Below are positions 1 to 8,434 of a stretch of 39,452 nucleotides of DNA, one piece after another; the first letter of the stretch is position 1, and every line of letters begins with the position of its first letter. The stretch spans positions 1 through 39,452 of the forward strand of contig JAFAHS010000247.1 of NCBI GenBank assembly GCA_019237115.1. Reading direction: 5' to 3'. The notes under the pieces were generated by a model. The model made no database searches and was not told the DNA's origin. It saw only the letters and a list, made by a program, of their open reading frames with translations. The DNA comes from Deltaproteobacteria bacterium. Its GTDB lineage: Bacteria; Desulfobacterota; Binatia; Binatales; Binataceae. A program made the position numbers and the translations under genes.

Positions 1-1
1 C

Positions 2-157
2 GAAGCGAAGGCGCGCGAAATGGGCAGGGTCGCGGTCGAGCGCTCCACGCTCTACAAGAAGCTGCACGGAAGGAAGGCGCCGAATGGTGCGCGGCCGATC
101 TCCACTTCCCCCATCCAGGCAGATAGTCACGCTTGCGGGGGGAGTGGGTGCAGCTAA
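2..157 (+). CDS. Possible C-terminal fragment of a regulator with a Fis-type helix-turn-helix
   Basis: A reading frame enters from the left edge and stops with TAA at 155-157. Around residues 13-23 it reads VERSTLYKKLH, which resembles the recognition helix at the end of NtrC-type sigma-54 activators (consensus near R-x-TLYRKL). The spacing before it is about two residues longer than usual, and the roughly 30 residues after it show no domain. It would overlap the start of cofD by 74 bases, which is long for a real gene pair. Only the helix resemblance supports it; it may be a decayed gene end or chance. Confidence 0.3.
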   Translation, partial: EAKAREMGRVAVERSTLYKKLHGRKAPNGARPISTSPIQADSHACGGSGCS

Positions 158-1049
158 GTTCATCCGCGGCCTGGTTCGCCGGATCGCCCCGCACCGCGTG
201 ACCGTCGTCGTCAACACCGGAGACGATGAGACCTTCTATGGACTGCACGTTTCCCCAGACCTCGACACGGTCACCTACACGCTGGCCAATCTGGTCAACC
301 GCCGGCAGGGATGGGGACGGGTGGACGAATCATTTACCACCCTCGGGGAACTGGCGCGCTTTTATGGAAAACCCTGGTTCGCCCTGGGCGATCGCGATTT
401 CGCGACCCACCTTTACCGGACCGACCGCCTTCGCATGGGGGCGCGGCTGTCCGAGGTGACCAACGAAATCGCGCGCGCTCTCGGCGTGAAATCGCAGGTC
501 CTGCCGATGAGCGATGATCCGCTGCGGACCTTCGTGAAGATTCGCGGCAGCCGCGCGCTGCCATTCCAGGAATATTTCGTGCGCGGCCGGGCCCGCGGCG
601 CGGTCGAGCGCATCGAACTGCGCGGCGCCCGGCGCGCCCGGGCGCTGCCGGCGGTGCTCCACGCTCTGCGCACGGCGGCGGCAACCATTCTCGCTCCTTC
701 CAACCCCTTCGTCTCGCTGGGGCCGATTCTGGCCCTCGCCGGGGTCCGCGAGACGCTCGCACCTTCGCGCCGGCGGGTTGCGGCGATCAGTCCGATCGTG
801 GGTGGACGGACCATCAAGGGTCCGGCGGACCGGATGCTGCGTGGACTGGGGATGGCGGTATCGCCGCTGAGCGTTGCAAGGCTGTACCGGGATATCGTCG
901 GGGTATTCGTGGTGGACGAGATTGACCGCCGGTACGCCGGCTTGATCGAGAAGCTGGAGATGGAGGCGGTGGTGACGGATACCATCATGACGACGCCATC
1001 CAAGGCCGCGCGGCTGGCGGAAGTAGTCCTGCGTGCCCTTGAAGTGTAG
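84..1049 (+). CDS. cofD: 2-phospho-L-lactate transferase (CofD/FbiA family)
   Basis: This cytoplasmic enzyme joins the phospholactyl or phosphoenolpyruvyl moiety to the deazaflavin Fo, giving F420-0 or its dehydro form. The N-terminus has the family nucleotide-binding signature GGVGAAKF at residues 19-26, followed by VNTGDD and SPDLDTVTYTLA, all typical of CofD. Its 321 residues match the usual family length. The ATG at 84 is preceded by GGAAGGAAGG at 68-77, and no earlier start codon exists in this frame within the window. The stop is 12 bases before cofE, so the two are probably cotranscribed. The Fo synthase and guanylyltransferase genes needed for the pathway are not in the window. Family assignment is firm; which C3 donor is used cannot be read from sequence. 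Confidence 0.94.
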   Translation: MVRGRSPLPPSRQIVTLAGGVGAAKFIRGLVRRIAPHRVTVVVNTGDDETFYGLHVSPDLDTVTYTLANLVNRRQGWGRVDESFTTLGELARFYGKPWFALGDRDFATHLYRTDRLRMGARLSEVTNEIARALGVKSQVLPMSDDPLRTFVKIRGSRALPFQEYFVRGRARGAVERIELRGARRARALPAVLHALRTAAATILAPSNPFVSLGPILALAGVRETLAPSRRRVAAISPIVGGRTIKGPADRMLRGLGMAVSPLSVARLYRDIVGVFVVDEIDRRYAGLIEKLEMEAVVTDTIMTTPSKAARLAEVVLRALEV

Positions 1050-1061
1050 GCTTAGTGGTTA

Positions 1062-1814
1062 ATGCGCTCAATTACGCTCAGCGCGATCGAAGGAATTCCA
1101 CCGGTCAACCAGGGCGATGACCTTGCCCGGTTAATCGCGGGCGGAATCGAAAAAACCGGCCTCAGGTTACAAGCCGGCGACATCGTGGTCGTCTGCCAGA
1201 AGGTGGTCTCCAAGGCCGAGGGGCGGGTGGTTGATCTGAAGACCATTGCGCCATCCGAATTCGCAAACATCCTGGCGAAACGATGGGAGAAAGATCCGCG
1301 GGCGGTGGAGCTGGTGCTCAGGCAGACCAACCGGATTGTCAGGAACGATCGCGGCGTGATCATTGTTGAAACCGGGCAGGGATGGGTGTGCGCGAACGCG
1401 GGCGTCGACGAATCCAACACCCTGACCGACGATAGCGCGATCCTGTTGCCAGAGGATCCCGATGCATCGGCGGCGCGAATTCGCGCCGGGCTCAAAAACC
1501 TGTGCGGACTCGAACTCGCGGTCCTGGTCACCGATACCTTCGGGCGGCCATGGCGGGATGGACTCACCGAGATCTGTCTTGGAATAGCGGGGATGAACCC
1601 GATCCTCGATCTGCGCGGGACCACGGATCTGGGCGGCCGCGAACTTCATCACACGGTCGTGGCGATCGCGGACGAACTGGCCGCCGCCGCCGGCCTGCTG
1701 ATGGAAAAGGCCGCCGCCGTTCCGGCGGTTCTGGTGCGCGGCTATGGCTACCAGCCCTTTGACGGAAGTGCCAAAGTATTGATTCGACCGGCCGAAGCAG
1801 ATTTATTCCGCTAG
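1062..1814 (+). CDS. cofE: Coenzyme F420-0:L-glutamate ligase (CofE)
   Basis: CofE adds gamma-linked glutamates to F420-0 using GTP and a divalent metal, producing the F420 tail. The 250-residue protein shows the family pattern GIPPVNQGDDLARLI near the start, GDIVVVCQKVVSKAEGR around 39-55, then VTDTFGRPWRDG and RGTTDLGGRE in the second half. It ends after the ligase domain, so it lacks the C-terminal FMN-binding nitroreductase-like domain fused in mycobacterial FbiB. It starts 12 bases after cofD and ends 3 bases before the polyprenyl synthase GTG, which suggests one operon. No separate reductase for dehydro-F420 is seen nearby. Very confident family call. Confidence 0.95.
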   Translation: MRSITLSAIEGIPPVNQGDDLARLIAGGIEKTGLRLQAGDIVVVCQKVVSKAEGRVVDLKTIAPSEFANILAKRWEKDPRAVELVLRQTNRIVRNDRGVIIVETGQGWVCANAGVDESNTLTDDSAILLPEDPDASAARIRAGLKNLCGLELAVLVTDTFGRPWRDGLTEICLGIAGMNPILDLRGTTDLGGRELHHTVVAIADELAAAAGLLMEKAAAVPAVLVRGYGYQPFDGSAKVLIRPAEADLFR

Positions 1815-1817
1815 CCC

Positions 1818-2828
1818 GTGAAGAAAGCAAAGGCAATCGAGCTGGTTCGCCCCCAGCCTGCTCCCGCACCGAATCCCGCGCGCGTGGTGGAACGCGATCT
1901 CGCCGCCGCGGAGGTCAAACTCAAGCGTCTGCTCGACTCCAATGAGTCACTGATTTCCGAGGTGTGCCACTACCTGGTCGACGGCGGCGGCAAGCGGCTG
2001 CGCCCGACCTTCGTGCTCCTGGTGTATCGGGCCTGCGGCGGGGTTGACGAGAAGGTGGTCGACGCGATCGACGCGGGGATCGCGCTGGAACTGATTCACT
2101 CCGCGACACTGCTGCACGACGACATCATCGACGGCGGCAAACTCAGGCGCGGTAAACCGAGCGCGCTTGCGCGCTACGGCTTTGCGCCGACGCTCATCGC
2201 GGGAGACTTCCTGTTCTGCCGCGCGTTCGAACTGTGCGGCCGCTTCGACGAGCATCTGGTGCGAACCGCGGCCCAGGCCTGCATCGAATTGACCGAGGGC
2301 GAGGTGATGGAGGGGCGGCTCAGACATAGCGTGGTCGCCACGATTCGCGACTATCGCGCCGTTATCACCCGCAAGACCGCCTCGCTGTTTCATGCGGGGG
2401 GAAGGGTCGCCGCCGATCTTGCCGGCGCTTCGCGCTACACGATCGATGCGATGGCGAAACTCGGGCTTGCGATCGGGCTGGCCTTCCAGATGATCGATGA
2501 CGTGCTGGACATCCTGGGACCGGAGGAAAAGATCGGCAAGCCGGTCGGCTCGGATCTGCGAGAAGGCATTCCCTCGCTCCCGGTGGTGCTGGCCGCGCAG
2601 CGCACCCCGGAGCTCAAGGAGTTGTTTCAGAACGGCGACGGGCTGAGCGGCGCCGCTTTCGATCGCGCGCTGGAAATCCTGCGCGATCCCGAACTGATCG
2701 CGCAGGCACGGTCGCTGGCGTCGGTGGAAGTCAGAGGAGCCCGCGAGATGCTGAACGAGCTGCGTCCGTCGCCCTATCGCGACGGGCTCGCAATTCTGAT
2801 CGACGAGCAAATCGACCGCGAAGTCTGA
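1818..2828 (+). CDS. Polyprenyl (trans-type) diphosphate synthase
   Basis: This enzyme extends allylic diphosphates with isopentenyl diphosphate to make long isoprenoid chains for quinones or other lipids. Both aspartate-rich motifs are present: DDIID at residues 101-105 within LLHDDIIDGGKLRRGKPS, and DDVLD at 227-231 within FQMIDDVLDILG. GGGKRLRP at 56-63 is the usual IPP-binding region. The 336 residues fit the IspB/HepS-II type. The start is a GTG three bases after the cofE stop, so translation is probably coupled. The first 25 residues are proline-rich and unlike the family core. Chain length and product cannot be read here; a role in menaquinone or ubiquinone side-chain synthesis is inferred. 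It ends 16 bases from the convergent VOC gene. Confidence 0.92.
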   Translation: MKKAKAIELVRPQPAPAPNPARVVERDLAAAEVKLKRLLDSNESLISEVCHYLVDGGGKRLRPTFVLLVYRACGGVDEKVVDAIDAGIALELIHSATLLHDDIIDGGKLRRGKPSALARYGFAPTLIAGDFLFCRAFELCGRFDEHLVRTAAQACIELTEGEVMEGRLRHSVVATIRDYRAVITRKTASLFHAGGRVAADLAGASRYTIDAMAKLGLAIGLAFQMIDDVLDILGPEEKIGKPVGSDLREGIPSLPVVLAAQRTPELKELFQNGDGLSGAAFDRALEILRDPELIAQARSLASVEVRGAREMLNELRPSPYRDGLAILIDEQIDREV

Positions 2829-2844
2829 CCACCCCCACCTCTCT

Positions 2845-3204
2845 TCATCCCTTCCGGCACACCACTTCGATGTTGTTGCCGTCGGGATCGTATACGAATG
2901 CGGCGTAGTAATTCGGATGGTATTGCGCTCGCACTCCCGGTTGTCCGTTGTCTCGGCCGCCGGCCGCCAGCGCGGCCCGGTGGAATGCATCGACAGCTGC
3001 GCGGTTAGATGCGGAGAACGCAATATGCAACGGATCGCGTGACTCACTTCCGCCTATCCAGAACGATGGAAACGCTGCATCGCCCATGCCGACGGCCGTG
3101 GGTAAATCAAAAATCACCTTGTAACCGAGCGGGGCGAGCGCGGCGACAAAAAACTGCCTGCTCCGCCCGAGCTTGGAAACTGGAATGCCGATGTGATCCA
3201 GCAT
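2845..3204 (-). CDS. Glyoxalase/bleomycin-resistance-type (VOC) protein
   Basis: A single vicinal-oxygen-chelate domain of 119 residues. It starts MLDHIGIPVSKLGRSRQFF, with the first metal-ligand-position His at residue 4, and ends with DPDGNNIEVVCRKG, where the final Glu is the usual metal ligand. Such proteins act as dimers on small molecules or as binding proteins; the substrate cannot be inferred. I start at the ATG at 3204, not the in-frame ATG at 3237, because GGGAGAG (3212-3218) sits seven bases upstream and the domain begins immediately. It converges on the polyprenyl synthase and diverges from the DUF1028 gene. Confidence 0.85.
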   Translation of the reverse strand: MLDHIGIPVSKLGRSRQFFVAALAPLGYKVIFDLPTAVGMGDAAFPSFWIGGSESRDPLHIAFSASNRAAVDAFHRAALAAGGRDNGQPGVRAQYHPNYYAAFVYDPDGNNIEVVCRKG

Positions 3205-3330
3205 CTCGTCACTCTCCCGAAAAAATTGCCCAACCATTGCCAGATGGATCGAATCGTGTCCACCGCGTCGGTGCGGCGGCCGGGGGGACGCGGCTTCCCT
3301 GTGAGCGCATCAGCGACTAGCTTGTCTTAA

Positions 3331-4266
3331 ATGGAGGGGCCGCAACCTTACCCCAATCTGGTCGCAACCTACTCGATTGTTGCGCGCGATCCGGCCAGCG
3401 GACGGCTGGGGGTCGCGGTGCAATCGCACTATTTTTCGGTGGGTTCGGTCGTCACCTGGGCGGAGGCCGGCGTGGGAGCGGTTGCGACCCAATCGTTCGC
3501 TGATCCCAGTTACGGAAAGCTCGGGCTTGATCTCATGCGTTCGGGCCGAAATGCGCACGATACACTGACGGGTCTGGCCGCAGCGGATTCCCTGCGTGAC
3601 GTGCGCCAGGTTGCGATGGTCGACGCCAATGGAAATGCCGCCGCCCATACCGGGGCGAGATGTATCGCCGAAGCGGGCCACACCCTCGGCGAGGGGTTTT
3701 CGGTTCAGGCCAACATGATGCATCACAAGAGCGTGTGGCCCGCTATGGCGGACGCGTATCGGGGAACCGGCGGCGACCTGCCCGACCGCTTGATGGCAGT
3801 GCTGGAGGCGGCAGAAGGCGAGGGCGGTGATATCCGGGGAATGCAGTCTGCGGCGATGTTGGTAGTCGATGCGACCGCGACCGGACGGCCCTGGGCGGAG
3901 CGAATCATCGATATCCGCGTAGAGGACGCCGCACAGCCGCTGGCGGAACTCAAGCGCCTGCTGGGGGTGCGGCGCGCCTACCTTTGTGGGGTAGCCGCCG
4001 AGACCGCCTTCGCGCGTCGCGATATCGAGGCGGGCAACCGCGAGTATCGGAAGGCGCAGGCACTGATGGGGGACAATCCTGAGATGCGCTTCTGGCACGC
4101 GATCGCGTTGGTGAATGCAGAGCGCCTCGAGGATGCATTGCCGCTCTTCAAGGAAGTGTTCGCCCGGGACCGACGCTGGCTGGAGTTGGCCGAACGGCTC
4201 GCTCCGATCGGACGTCTCCCCGCCGACCCGTCGCTGATGGCGAAGATCCGTTCGCTGCTACGCTGA
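3331..4266 (+). CDS. DUF1028 family protein with a helical TPR-like tail
   Basis: The first 210 or so residues match DUF1028, a family placed in the Ntn-hydrolase fold. The sequence runs TYSIVARDPASGRLGVAVQS near residue 13, then AVATQSFADPSYG and GFSVQANMM. No enzyme activity is established for the family. The last 90 residues contain REYRKAQALMGDNPEMRFW followed by a second similar helical pair ending in LFKEVFARDRRWLELAERL, which looks like one or two TPR-type repeats; such C-terminal extensions are common in this family. No signal peptide is visible, so it is probably cytoplasmic. The ATG at 3331 lacks a clear Shine-Dalgarno sequence. The neighbours give no hint of function. Confidence 0.85.
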   Translation: MEGPQPYPNLVATYSIVARDPASGRLGVAVQSHYFSVGSVVTWAEAGVGAVATQSFADPSYGKLGLDLMRSGRNAHDTLTGLAAADSLRDVRQVAMVDANGNAAAHTGARCIAEAGHTLGEGFSVQANMMHHKSVWPAMADAYRGTGGDLPDRLMAVLEAAEGEGGDIRGMQSAAMLVVDATATGRPWAERIIDIRVEDAAQPLAELKRLLGVRRAYLCGVAAETAFARRDIEAGNREYRKAQALMGDNPEMRFWHAIALVNAERLEDALPLFKEVFARDRRWLELAERLAPIGRLPADPSLMAKIRSLLR

Positions 4267-4443
4267 CCGCACCACCACCTGAAATCCGGTGATGCAGCCG
4301 GCTCGCATCATGCGCGGCTGGTTTGCGACCGAAAGCTTGGGCGAGTTGCTTTGGCAGAGAGCGGCGCGCCTTTCGGTTTGTTGCGATCGGCTGGCCTGGG
4401 CTATCCTCATCCAGATTTCCATGCCTCCAGGAGACCAGCGCTC

Positions 4444-5469
4444 ATGGCTCAACCCGAAGGCGCGCGGACCGCTGCGGAGCCCGCAGCGCGAATCGAACAG
4501 GAACTTCAGCTCTACTACTGGATGAAGCTGGTTCGCGCTTTCGAAGAGCGCGTCTCACGCCTGCATCGGCAAAACAAGATTTTTGGCGGCGTCTATTCCG
4601 GCGCTGGTCAGGAGGCGATCATTGCAGGAATCTGCGCCTCGCTGCTTGACGGCGATTTCGTTGCCCCGCTCCACCGAGACCTCGGAGTCTTTCTGGTGCG
4701 GGGCGTCGATCCCGGCCGCTTGATGGCCCAGTTGATGGGCAAGGAGACCGGGCTCTCGCGCGGCAAGGACTCCTTTCTGCACGGCGGCGATCTCGAGCAC
4801 GGAATCTTCGGATCGACCTCGATGCTGGGCTCCTCGCTGCCGATCGCGGTGGGCGCTGCACTCAAATTCCGGATGAAGCGCGAGAAAAACATCGCGGTAG
4901 CGTTCTTCGGTGAAGGTGCATCCTCGCGCGGCGATGTCCACGAGGCGATGAACTTCGCGGGCGTCCACAGGCTGCCGGTGCTGTTCGTGTGTGAGAACAA
5001 TCGTTACGCGTACTCGACGCCGCTGGAAAAGCAGATGGCTATCGAGGACGTTGCGGACCGGGCGCAGGCCTACGGATTCAAAGGCCACGTGGTTTCCGGC
5101 AACGACTTGCTGGAAGTGCTCGAGGTAACCGAGCGGGTGGTGGCGCGAATCCGCAAGGGCGAGGGGCCGGCGCTGATCGAATGCAAAACCTATCGTTATC
5201 GCGGACACAGCGAGCACGACGCCGCGCTCTACCGCGACCAGGAAGAGCTGATCGAGTGGCAGAGCCGCGACCCGATCCCGCGTTACGAGCTGTTCCTGGA
5301 AAAAAAAGGCCACGACGTGAAACACATCCGCGAACAGATCGACGAACGCGCACAAAAGGTGGTGCAGGAAGCGGTCGATTTTGCGGAGCGCAGCGCCCTG
5401 CCTAAAGCTGAAGAAGCACTTGAAGATTTGACGGCTCCCTCGCCGACCCCGGCGCCCAAGGGCAAGTAG
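4444..5469 (+). CDS. 2-oxoacid dehydrogenase E1 component, alpha subunit
   Basis: Alpha subunit of a heterotetrameric thiamine-diphosphate E1, which decarboxylates a 2-oxoacid (pyruvate, branched-chain oxoacid or acetoin type) and passes the acyl group to E2. Residues 155-186 form the ThDP-binding motif, opening GEGASSRGDVHEA and closing with ENN. HRDLG at 78-82 and YRYRGHS further on are the conserved phosphorylation-loop regions of the E1 alpha family. The start is taken at ATG 4444 (341 residues): CCAGGAGA at 4427-4434 precedes it, and the earlier in-frame ATG at 4351 adds 31 residues unlike the family. E1 beta follows after 10 bases. Substrate choice between pyruvate and branched-chain oxoacids is not decidable from motifs. 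Confidence 0.92.
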   Translation: MAQPEGARTAAEPAARIEQELQLYYWMKLVRAFEERVSRLHRQNKIFGGVYSGAGQEAIIAGICASLLDGDFVAPLHRDLGVFLVRGVDPGRLMAQLMGKETGLSRGKDSFLHGGDLEHGIFGSTSMLGSSLPIAVGAALKFRMKREKNIAVAFFGEGASSRGDVHEAMNFAGVHRLPVLFVCENNRYAYSTPLEKQMAIEDVADRAQAYGFKGHVVSGNDLLEVLEVTERVVARIRKGEGPALIECKTYRYRGHSEHDAALYRDQEELIEWQSRDPIPRYELFLEKKGHDVKHIREQIDERAQKVVQEAVDFAERSALPKAEEALEDLTAPSPTPAPKGK

Positions 5470-5479
5470 GAGACGCGCG

Positions 5480-6460
5480 GTGGAGATGACCTACGTCAAG
5501 GCGATCAACGCAGCGCTGCTCGAAGAGATGCGGCGCGACGAGAACGTGTTTGTCATGGGCGAGGACGTTGCGGAGCTCGGGGGGGCATTCAAGGCCACCG
5601 AAGGTCTGCTCGAGGCGTTCGGTGAGGAACGGGTGATCGATACCCCCATCTCCGAGGCCCTGATCGTCGGGGCCGGAATCGGCGCGGCGGTCCTCGGGAT
5701 GCGCCCCGTGCTCGAAATGCAGTTTGCCGACTTCATCTCGTGTGCCTTCGACCAGATCGTGAACTCGGCCGCGACCCTCCGCTATCGTCACGGCGGTCGT
5801 GCGGCCTGCCCGATCGTCGTGCGTGCCCCGTCGGGAGCGGGAATTCATGGCGCGTTGTTCCATTCGCAGAATCCCGAAGCGTGGTTTACCCGCGTGCCCG
5901 GGCTCAAGGTGGTGACGCCGGCCACGGTATATGACGCCAAGGGGTTGCTGAAGAGCGCAATCCGCGACAACAACCCGGTCATCTATTTCGAGCACAAACG
6001 CTTGTACCGCAGTATCAAGGAGGACCTCCCGGAAGGTGATTTCACGGTGCCGATCGGCGTCGCCGAACTGCGCAGGGAAGGCACTGATCTTTCGCTCATC
6101 ACTTATGGCGGAACCTTGGCGCAGTCGCTGGACGGGGCGCGGATCGTGGAGAAGGAAGATGGCCTGTCGGTGGAAGTGATCGATCTGCGGACCTTGCTGC
6201 CGCTCGATCGCGAGGCCATTCTCGCAACCGCCCGCAAAACCGGAAAAGTGCTGGTTGTGCACGAAGATCGGCTCACCGGCGGGATCGGCGGAGAAGTCGC
6301 GGCGCTGATCGGCGAGTTCGCCTTCGAGTATCTTGACGGACCGGTCCGCCGGCTCGCCGCGCTCGATACCCATACCGCCTTCAGCCCCCCGCTGGAGGAA
6401 GCAATCCTTCCGAACACCAACAAAATCGTCGAGGCAATTCGCGACCTGGCGGCGTACTGA
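5480..6460 (+). CDS. 2-oxoacid dehydrogenase E1 component, beta subunit
   Basis: Beta subunit that completes the ThDP active site with E1 alpha. Typical landmarks are GEDVAELGGAFKATEGL around residues 27-43, DTPISEALIVGAGIGAA at 54-70, EMQFADFISCAFDQIVN, and the C-terminal transketolase-type domain with VEVIDLRTLLPLD. The 326 residues match the family. The GTG at 5480 follows TAGGAGA (5467-5473) at good spacing; the ATG at 5486 is a possible alternative start. E2 begins one base after the stop, so the three genes form a tight operon. Decarboxylation and acyl transfer occur in the cytoplasmic complex. The shared E3 (dihydrolipoamide dehydrogenase) must be encoded elsewhere. Confidence 0.93.
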   Translation: MEMTYVKAINAALLEEMRRDENVFVMGEDVAELGGAFKATEGLLEAFGEERVIDTPISEALIVGAGIGAAVLGMRPVLEMQFADFISCAFDQIVNSAATLRYRHGGRAACPIVVRAPSGAGIHGALFHSQNPEAWFTRVPGLKVVTPATVYDAKGLLKSAIRDNNPVIYFEHKRLYRSIKEDLPEGDFTVPIGVAELRREGTDLSLITYGGTLAQSLDGARIVEKEDGLSVEVIDLRTLLPLDREAILATARKTGKVLVVHEDRLTGGIGGEVAALIGEFAFEYLDGPVRRLAALDTHTAFSPPLEEAILPNTNKIVEAIRDLAAY

Positions 6461-6461
6461 C

Positions 6462-7877
6462 ATGGCAATCGAAGTCGCGATGCCGCAAATGGGCGAGAGC
6501 GTAGTCGAAGGAACCGTCACCAAGTGGCTGGTGAAGGAGGGTGACCTGGTCAAGGAGGATCAGCCGCTGTGCGAGATCTCGACCGATAAAGTCGACACCG
6601 AAATCCCCTCGCCCGGGACCGGGCGGATCGCGAGAATAGTTGCGCAGGAAGGCGAGACCATTGCGGTGGGAGGCCAGCTCGCGATCATCGAAGAGCGCGA
6701 TGGCGAAGGGGTTCAGCAAGGCTCTCCCGGCATCCCCGTGAACCCTTCGCGGTCCGAGGCGCACCAGCCGCAGCCGCCGCCGCGCATAGCGGGAGGCGAA
6801 GCGCGCCTGGAACCCGGCCGTGGCGCAAGCTCGCCGGTTGCTGTTATCCGGTCCGCACCGCGCCAGGCGCAAGCCGCGCCTGCAGCCGACGGAGGAGCGC
6901 CGCGGCGCTACTCTCCGGTAGTACTGCGGATGGCGCAGGAACATGGGGTCGATCTCGATCTGATCTCCGGGACCGGAATCGACGGGCGGGTAACCAAGCG
7001 CGATCTCCAGCAGTACCTGGATTCGCTGCGCAGTGGGTCGGCGGCGGTGACCTCCGCGAACCCTGCGCAGCCCGGCGCCGCCGTCACCTCGTCCCCGCTG
7101 AGAGCTGTGCCCCCACCAGCCGCGGCGACCAGACCCGCGGGCGCAGCGTACTTGCCGCCTGTCTATCAGCCCCGCCAGGGTGATGTCAGCGAACCCTTCA
7201 CGCGCCGGCGCAAGCTCATAGCGGAGCATATGGTCTATTCAAAGACTCATTCTCCGCACGTCGGGACCCTGGCCGAGATTGACATGACGCGCGTAACGCG
7301 CCTGCGCGAGACGCACAAGCAGGCGTTTCAGGAGCGCGAGGGGTTCGGGCTCACCTTGCTGCCCCTGGTGGCGGCTGCCACGGTGCGGGCGCTCAAGGAA
7401 TTCCCGCGGATGAACGCTGCGGTGGTTGGCGATTCCCTGGTAATCAGGAAGGAGATCAACCTCGGCATCGCGATGGATACCGAGGAAGGCCTGCTGGTGC
7501 CAGTGCTAAAGCGCGCCGAGGGAATGTCGGTAGTCGGTATAGCGCGCGAAATTGAAACCTTGCGCCGCAAGATTGCCGACCGCAAAATCACCGCCGACGA
7601 CCTGGCGGGTGGTAGCTTCACCCTGTCGAATCCCGGTCGCGAGGGAAATCTTTTTGGCTTCGCGATCATCAATCAGCCCCAGATGGGAATTCTGCGCATG
7701 GGCGAACTCAAGAAGCGGCCGGTGGTGATCGAGGTCGACGGCGAAGATGCCATCGCGATTCGGGTGATGATGTATCTGGCGCTGTCGTACGACCATCGGG
7801 TTATCGACGGCGTGCTGGGAAACCGTTTTCTGTATCGAACCGGAAAAATCATCGAAGAGGCCGACTTCGAACTTTGA
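6462..7877 (+). CDS. Dihydrolipoamide acyltransferase (E2) of the 2-oxoacid dehydrogenase complex
   Basis: E2 carries the acyl group on a swinging lipoyl arm and transfers it to CoA. The domains are one lipoyl domain at residues 1-80 with the lipoylated lysine in STDKVDTE (K43), a long Pro/Ala-rich linker, a peripheral subunit-binding domain at about 148-188 (RYSPVVLRMAQEHGVDL then GTGIDGRVTKRDLQ), a second flexible linker, and a catalytic domain from about 245. The active-site motif DHRVIDG gives H445 and D449. Length is 471 residues. The start at ATG 6462 is set by the lipoyl domain beginning MAIEVAMPQMGES and by the one-base gap after E1 beta; an upstream in-frame ATG at 6333 lies inside E1 beta. 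The 212 bases after the stop hold no gene and only a weak GC hairpin near 7919-7935. Confidence 0.95.
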   Translation: MAIEVAMPQMGESVVEGTVTKWLVKEGDLVKEDQPLCEISTDKVDTEIPSPGTGRIARIVAQEGETIAVGGQLAIIEERDGEGVQQGSPGIPVNPSRSEAHQPQPPPRIAGGEARLEPGRGASSPVAVIRSAPRQAQAAPAADGGAPRRYSPVVLRMAQEHGVDLDLISGTGIDGRVTKRDLQQYLDSLRSGSAAVTSANPAQPGAAVTSSPLRAVPPPAAATRPAGAAYLPPVYQPRQGDVSEPFTRRRKLIAEHMVYSKTHSPHVGTLAEIDMTRVTRLRETHKQAFQEREGFGLTLLPLVAAATVRALKEFPRMNAAVVGDSLVIRKEINLGIAMDTEEGLLVPVLKRAEGMSVVGIAREIETLRRKIADRKITADDLAGGSFTLSNPGREGNLFGFAIINQPQMGILRMGELKKRPVVIEVDGEDAIAIRVMMYLALSYDHRVIDGVLGNRFLYRTGKIIEEADFEL

Positions 7878-8089
7878 TCCCTCCCGTGTAGTACCGACCT
7901 TCGCTCAATCGGTGGAAGCGGCCGCGAGCCGGGTTTTCATCGGCACTCGGATTTCCGAGACCTGATCAAGGCCCGGGAAGCAGGCCCGCGAAACTGCAGG
8001 GTCCCGAGGCAAGCGCGGCAATTCGTTGGAGCAAAGTTGCGTAACCCTTGAAAAGACGAGTGTTCCGAAAGCTTCGAGGAGACCGAAGT

Positions 8090-8392
8090 CTAACGTCGGC
8101 CTCCGTGAGCGCCACCGCCGAATCGGGCGCCGCCGCCCGGCGGAGGGCCCGCAAAATGGGGAGGTTCCGGGCGGTAGAAGTGCGCGGGGTGTCCATACGC
8201 ATGGTGCTCCTCCCACGGATGACGCACGATGAAATCTGGCTGGTAGCCACTGGTATAAACAGGGAAGCCATAAGAGTATGGCGCGTAGCCATACGCCGGG
8301 TATCCGTACGTCGGGCCGTATTCAGGTCCAACACACCCGCCGAGGACCGCCAGCACGCCGAGCGCAACGACGGTCAGGAATGCGCGTTCCAT
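8090..8392 (-). CDS. Small tyrosine/glycine-rich lipoprotein
   Basis: This 100-residue protein has a signal peptide ending in the lipobox LGGC, with the lipidated cysteine at residue 20. The mature part begins with a tyrosine-rich stretch (YGPTYGYPAYGYAPYSYG) and ends in a His/Pro then Gly-rich tail. There is no recognised domain. Such short Tyr/Gly-rich lipoproteins are usually surface or envelope associated, but no function is known to me. The ATG at 8392 is preceded by GGAGGAGGA (8401-8409) with eight bases of spacing, which supports translation. It lies downstream of and codirectional with the repeat protein at 8435-8938, separated by 42 bases, so the two may be cotranscribed. Confidence 0.75.
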   Translation of the reverse strand: MERAFLTVVALGVLAVLGGCVGPEYGPTYGYPAYGYAPYSYGFPVYTSGYQPDFIVRHPWEEHHAYGHPAHFYRPEPPHFAGPPPGGGARFGGGAHGGRR

Positions 8393-8434
8393 CAAGCAAG
8401 TCCTCCTCCGCGTAGCTTGAGGGTGGCTCCGCCC

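Noticed and set aside
4351..4443. N-terminal extension of E1 alpha from the ATG at 4351
   Set aside because: The added residues do not resemble the family and a good ribosome site precedes ATG 4444.
7905..8216. Small open frames between E2 and the lipoprotein gene
   Set aside because: They have no ribosome sites and no family-like sequence, and overlap the better-supported lipoprotein gene.
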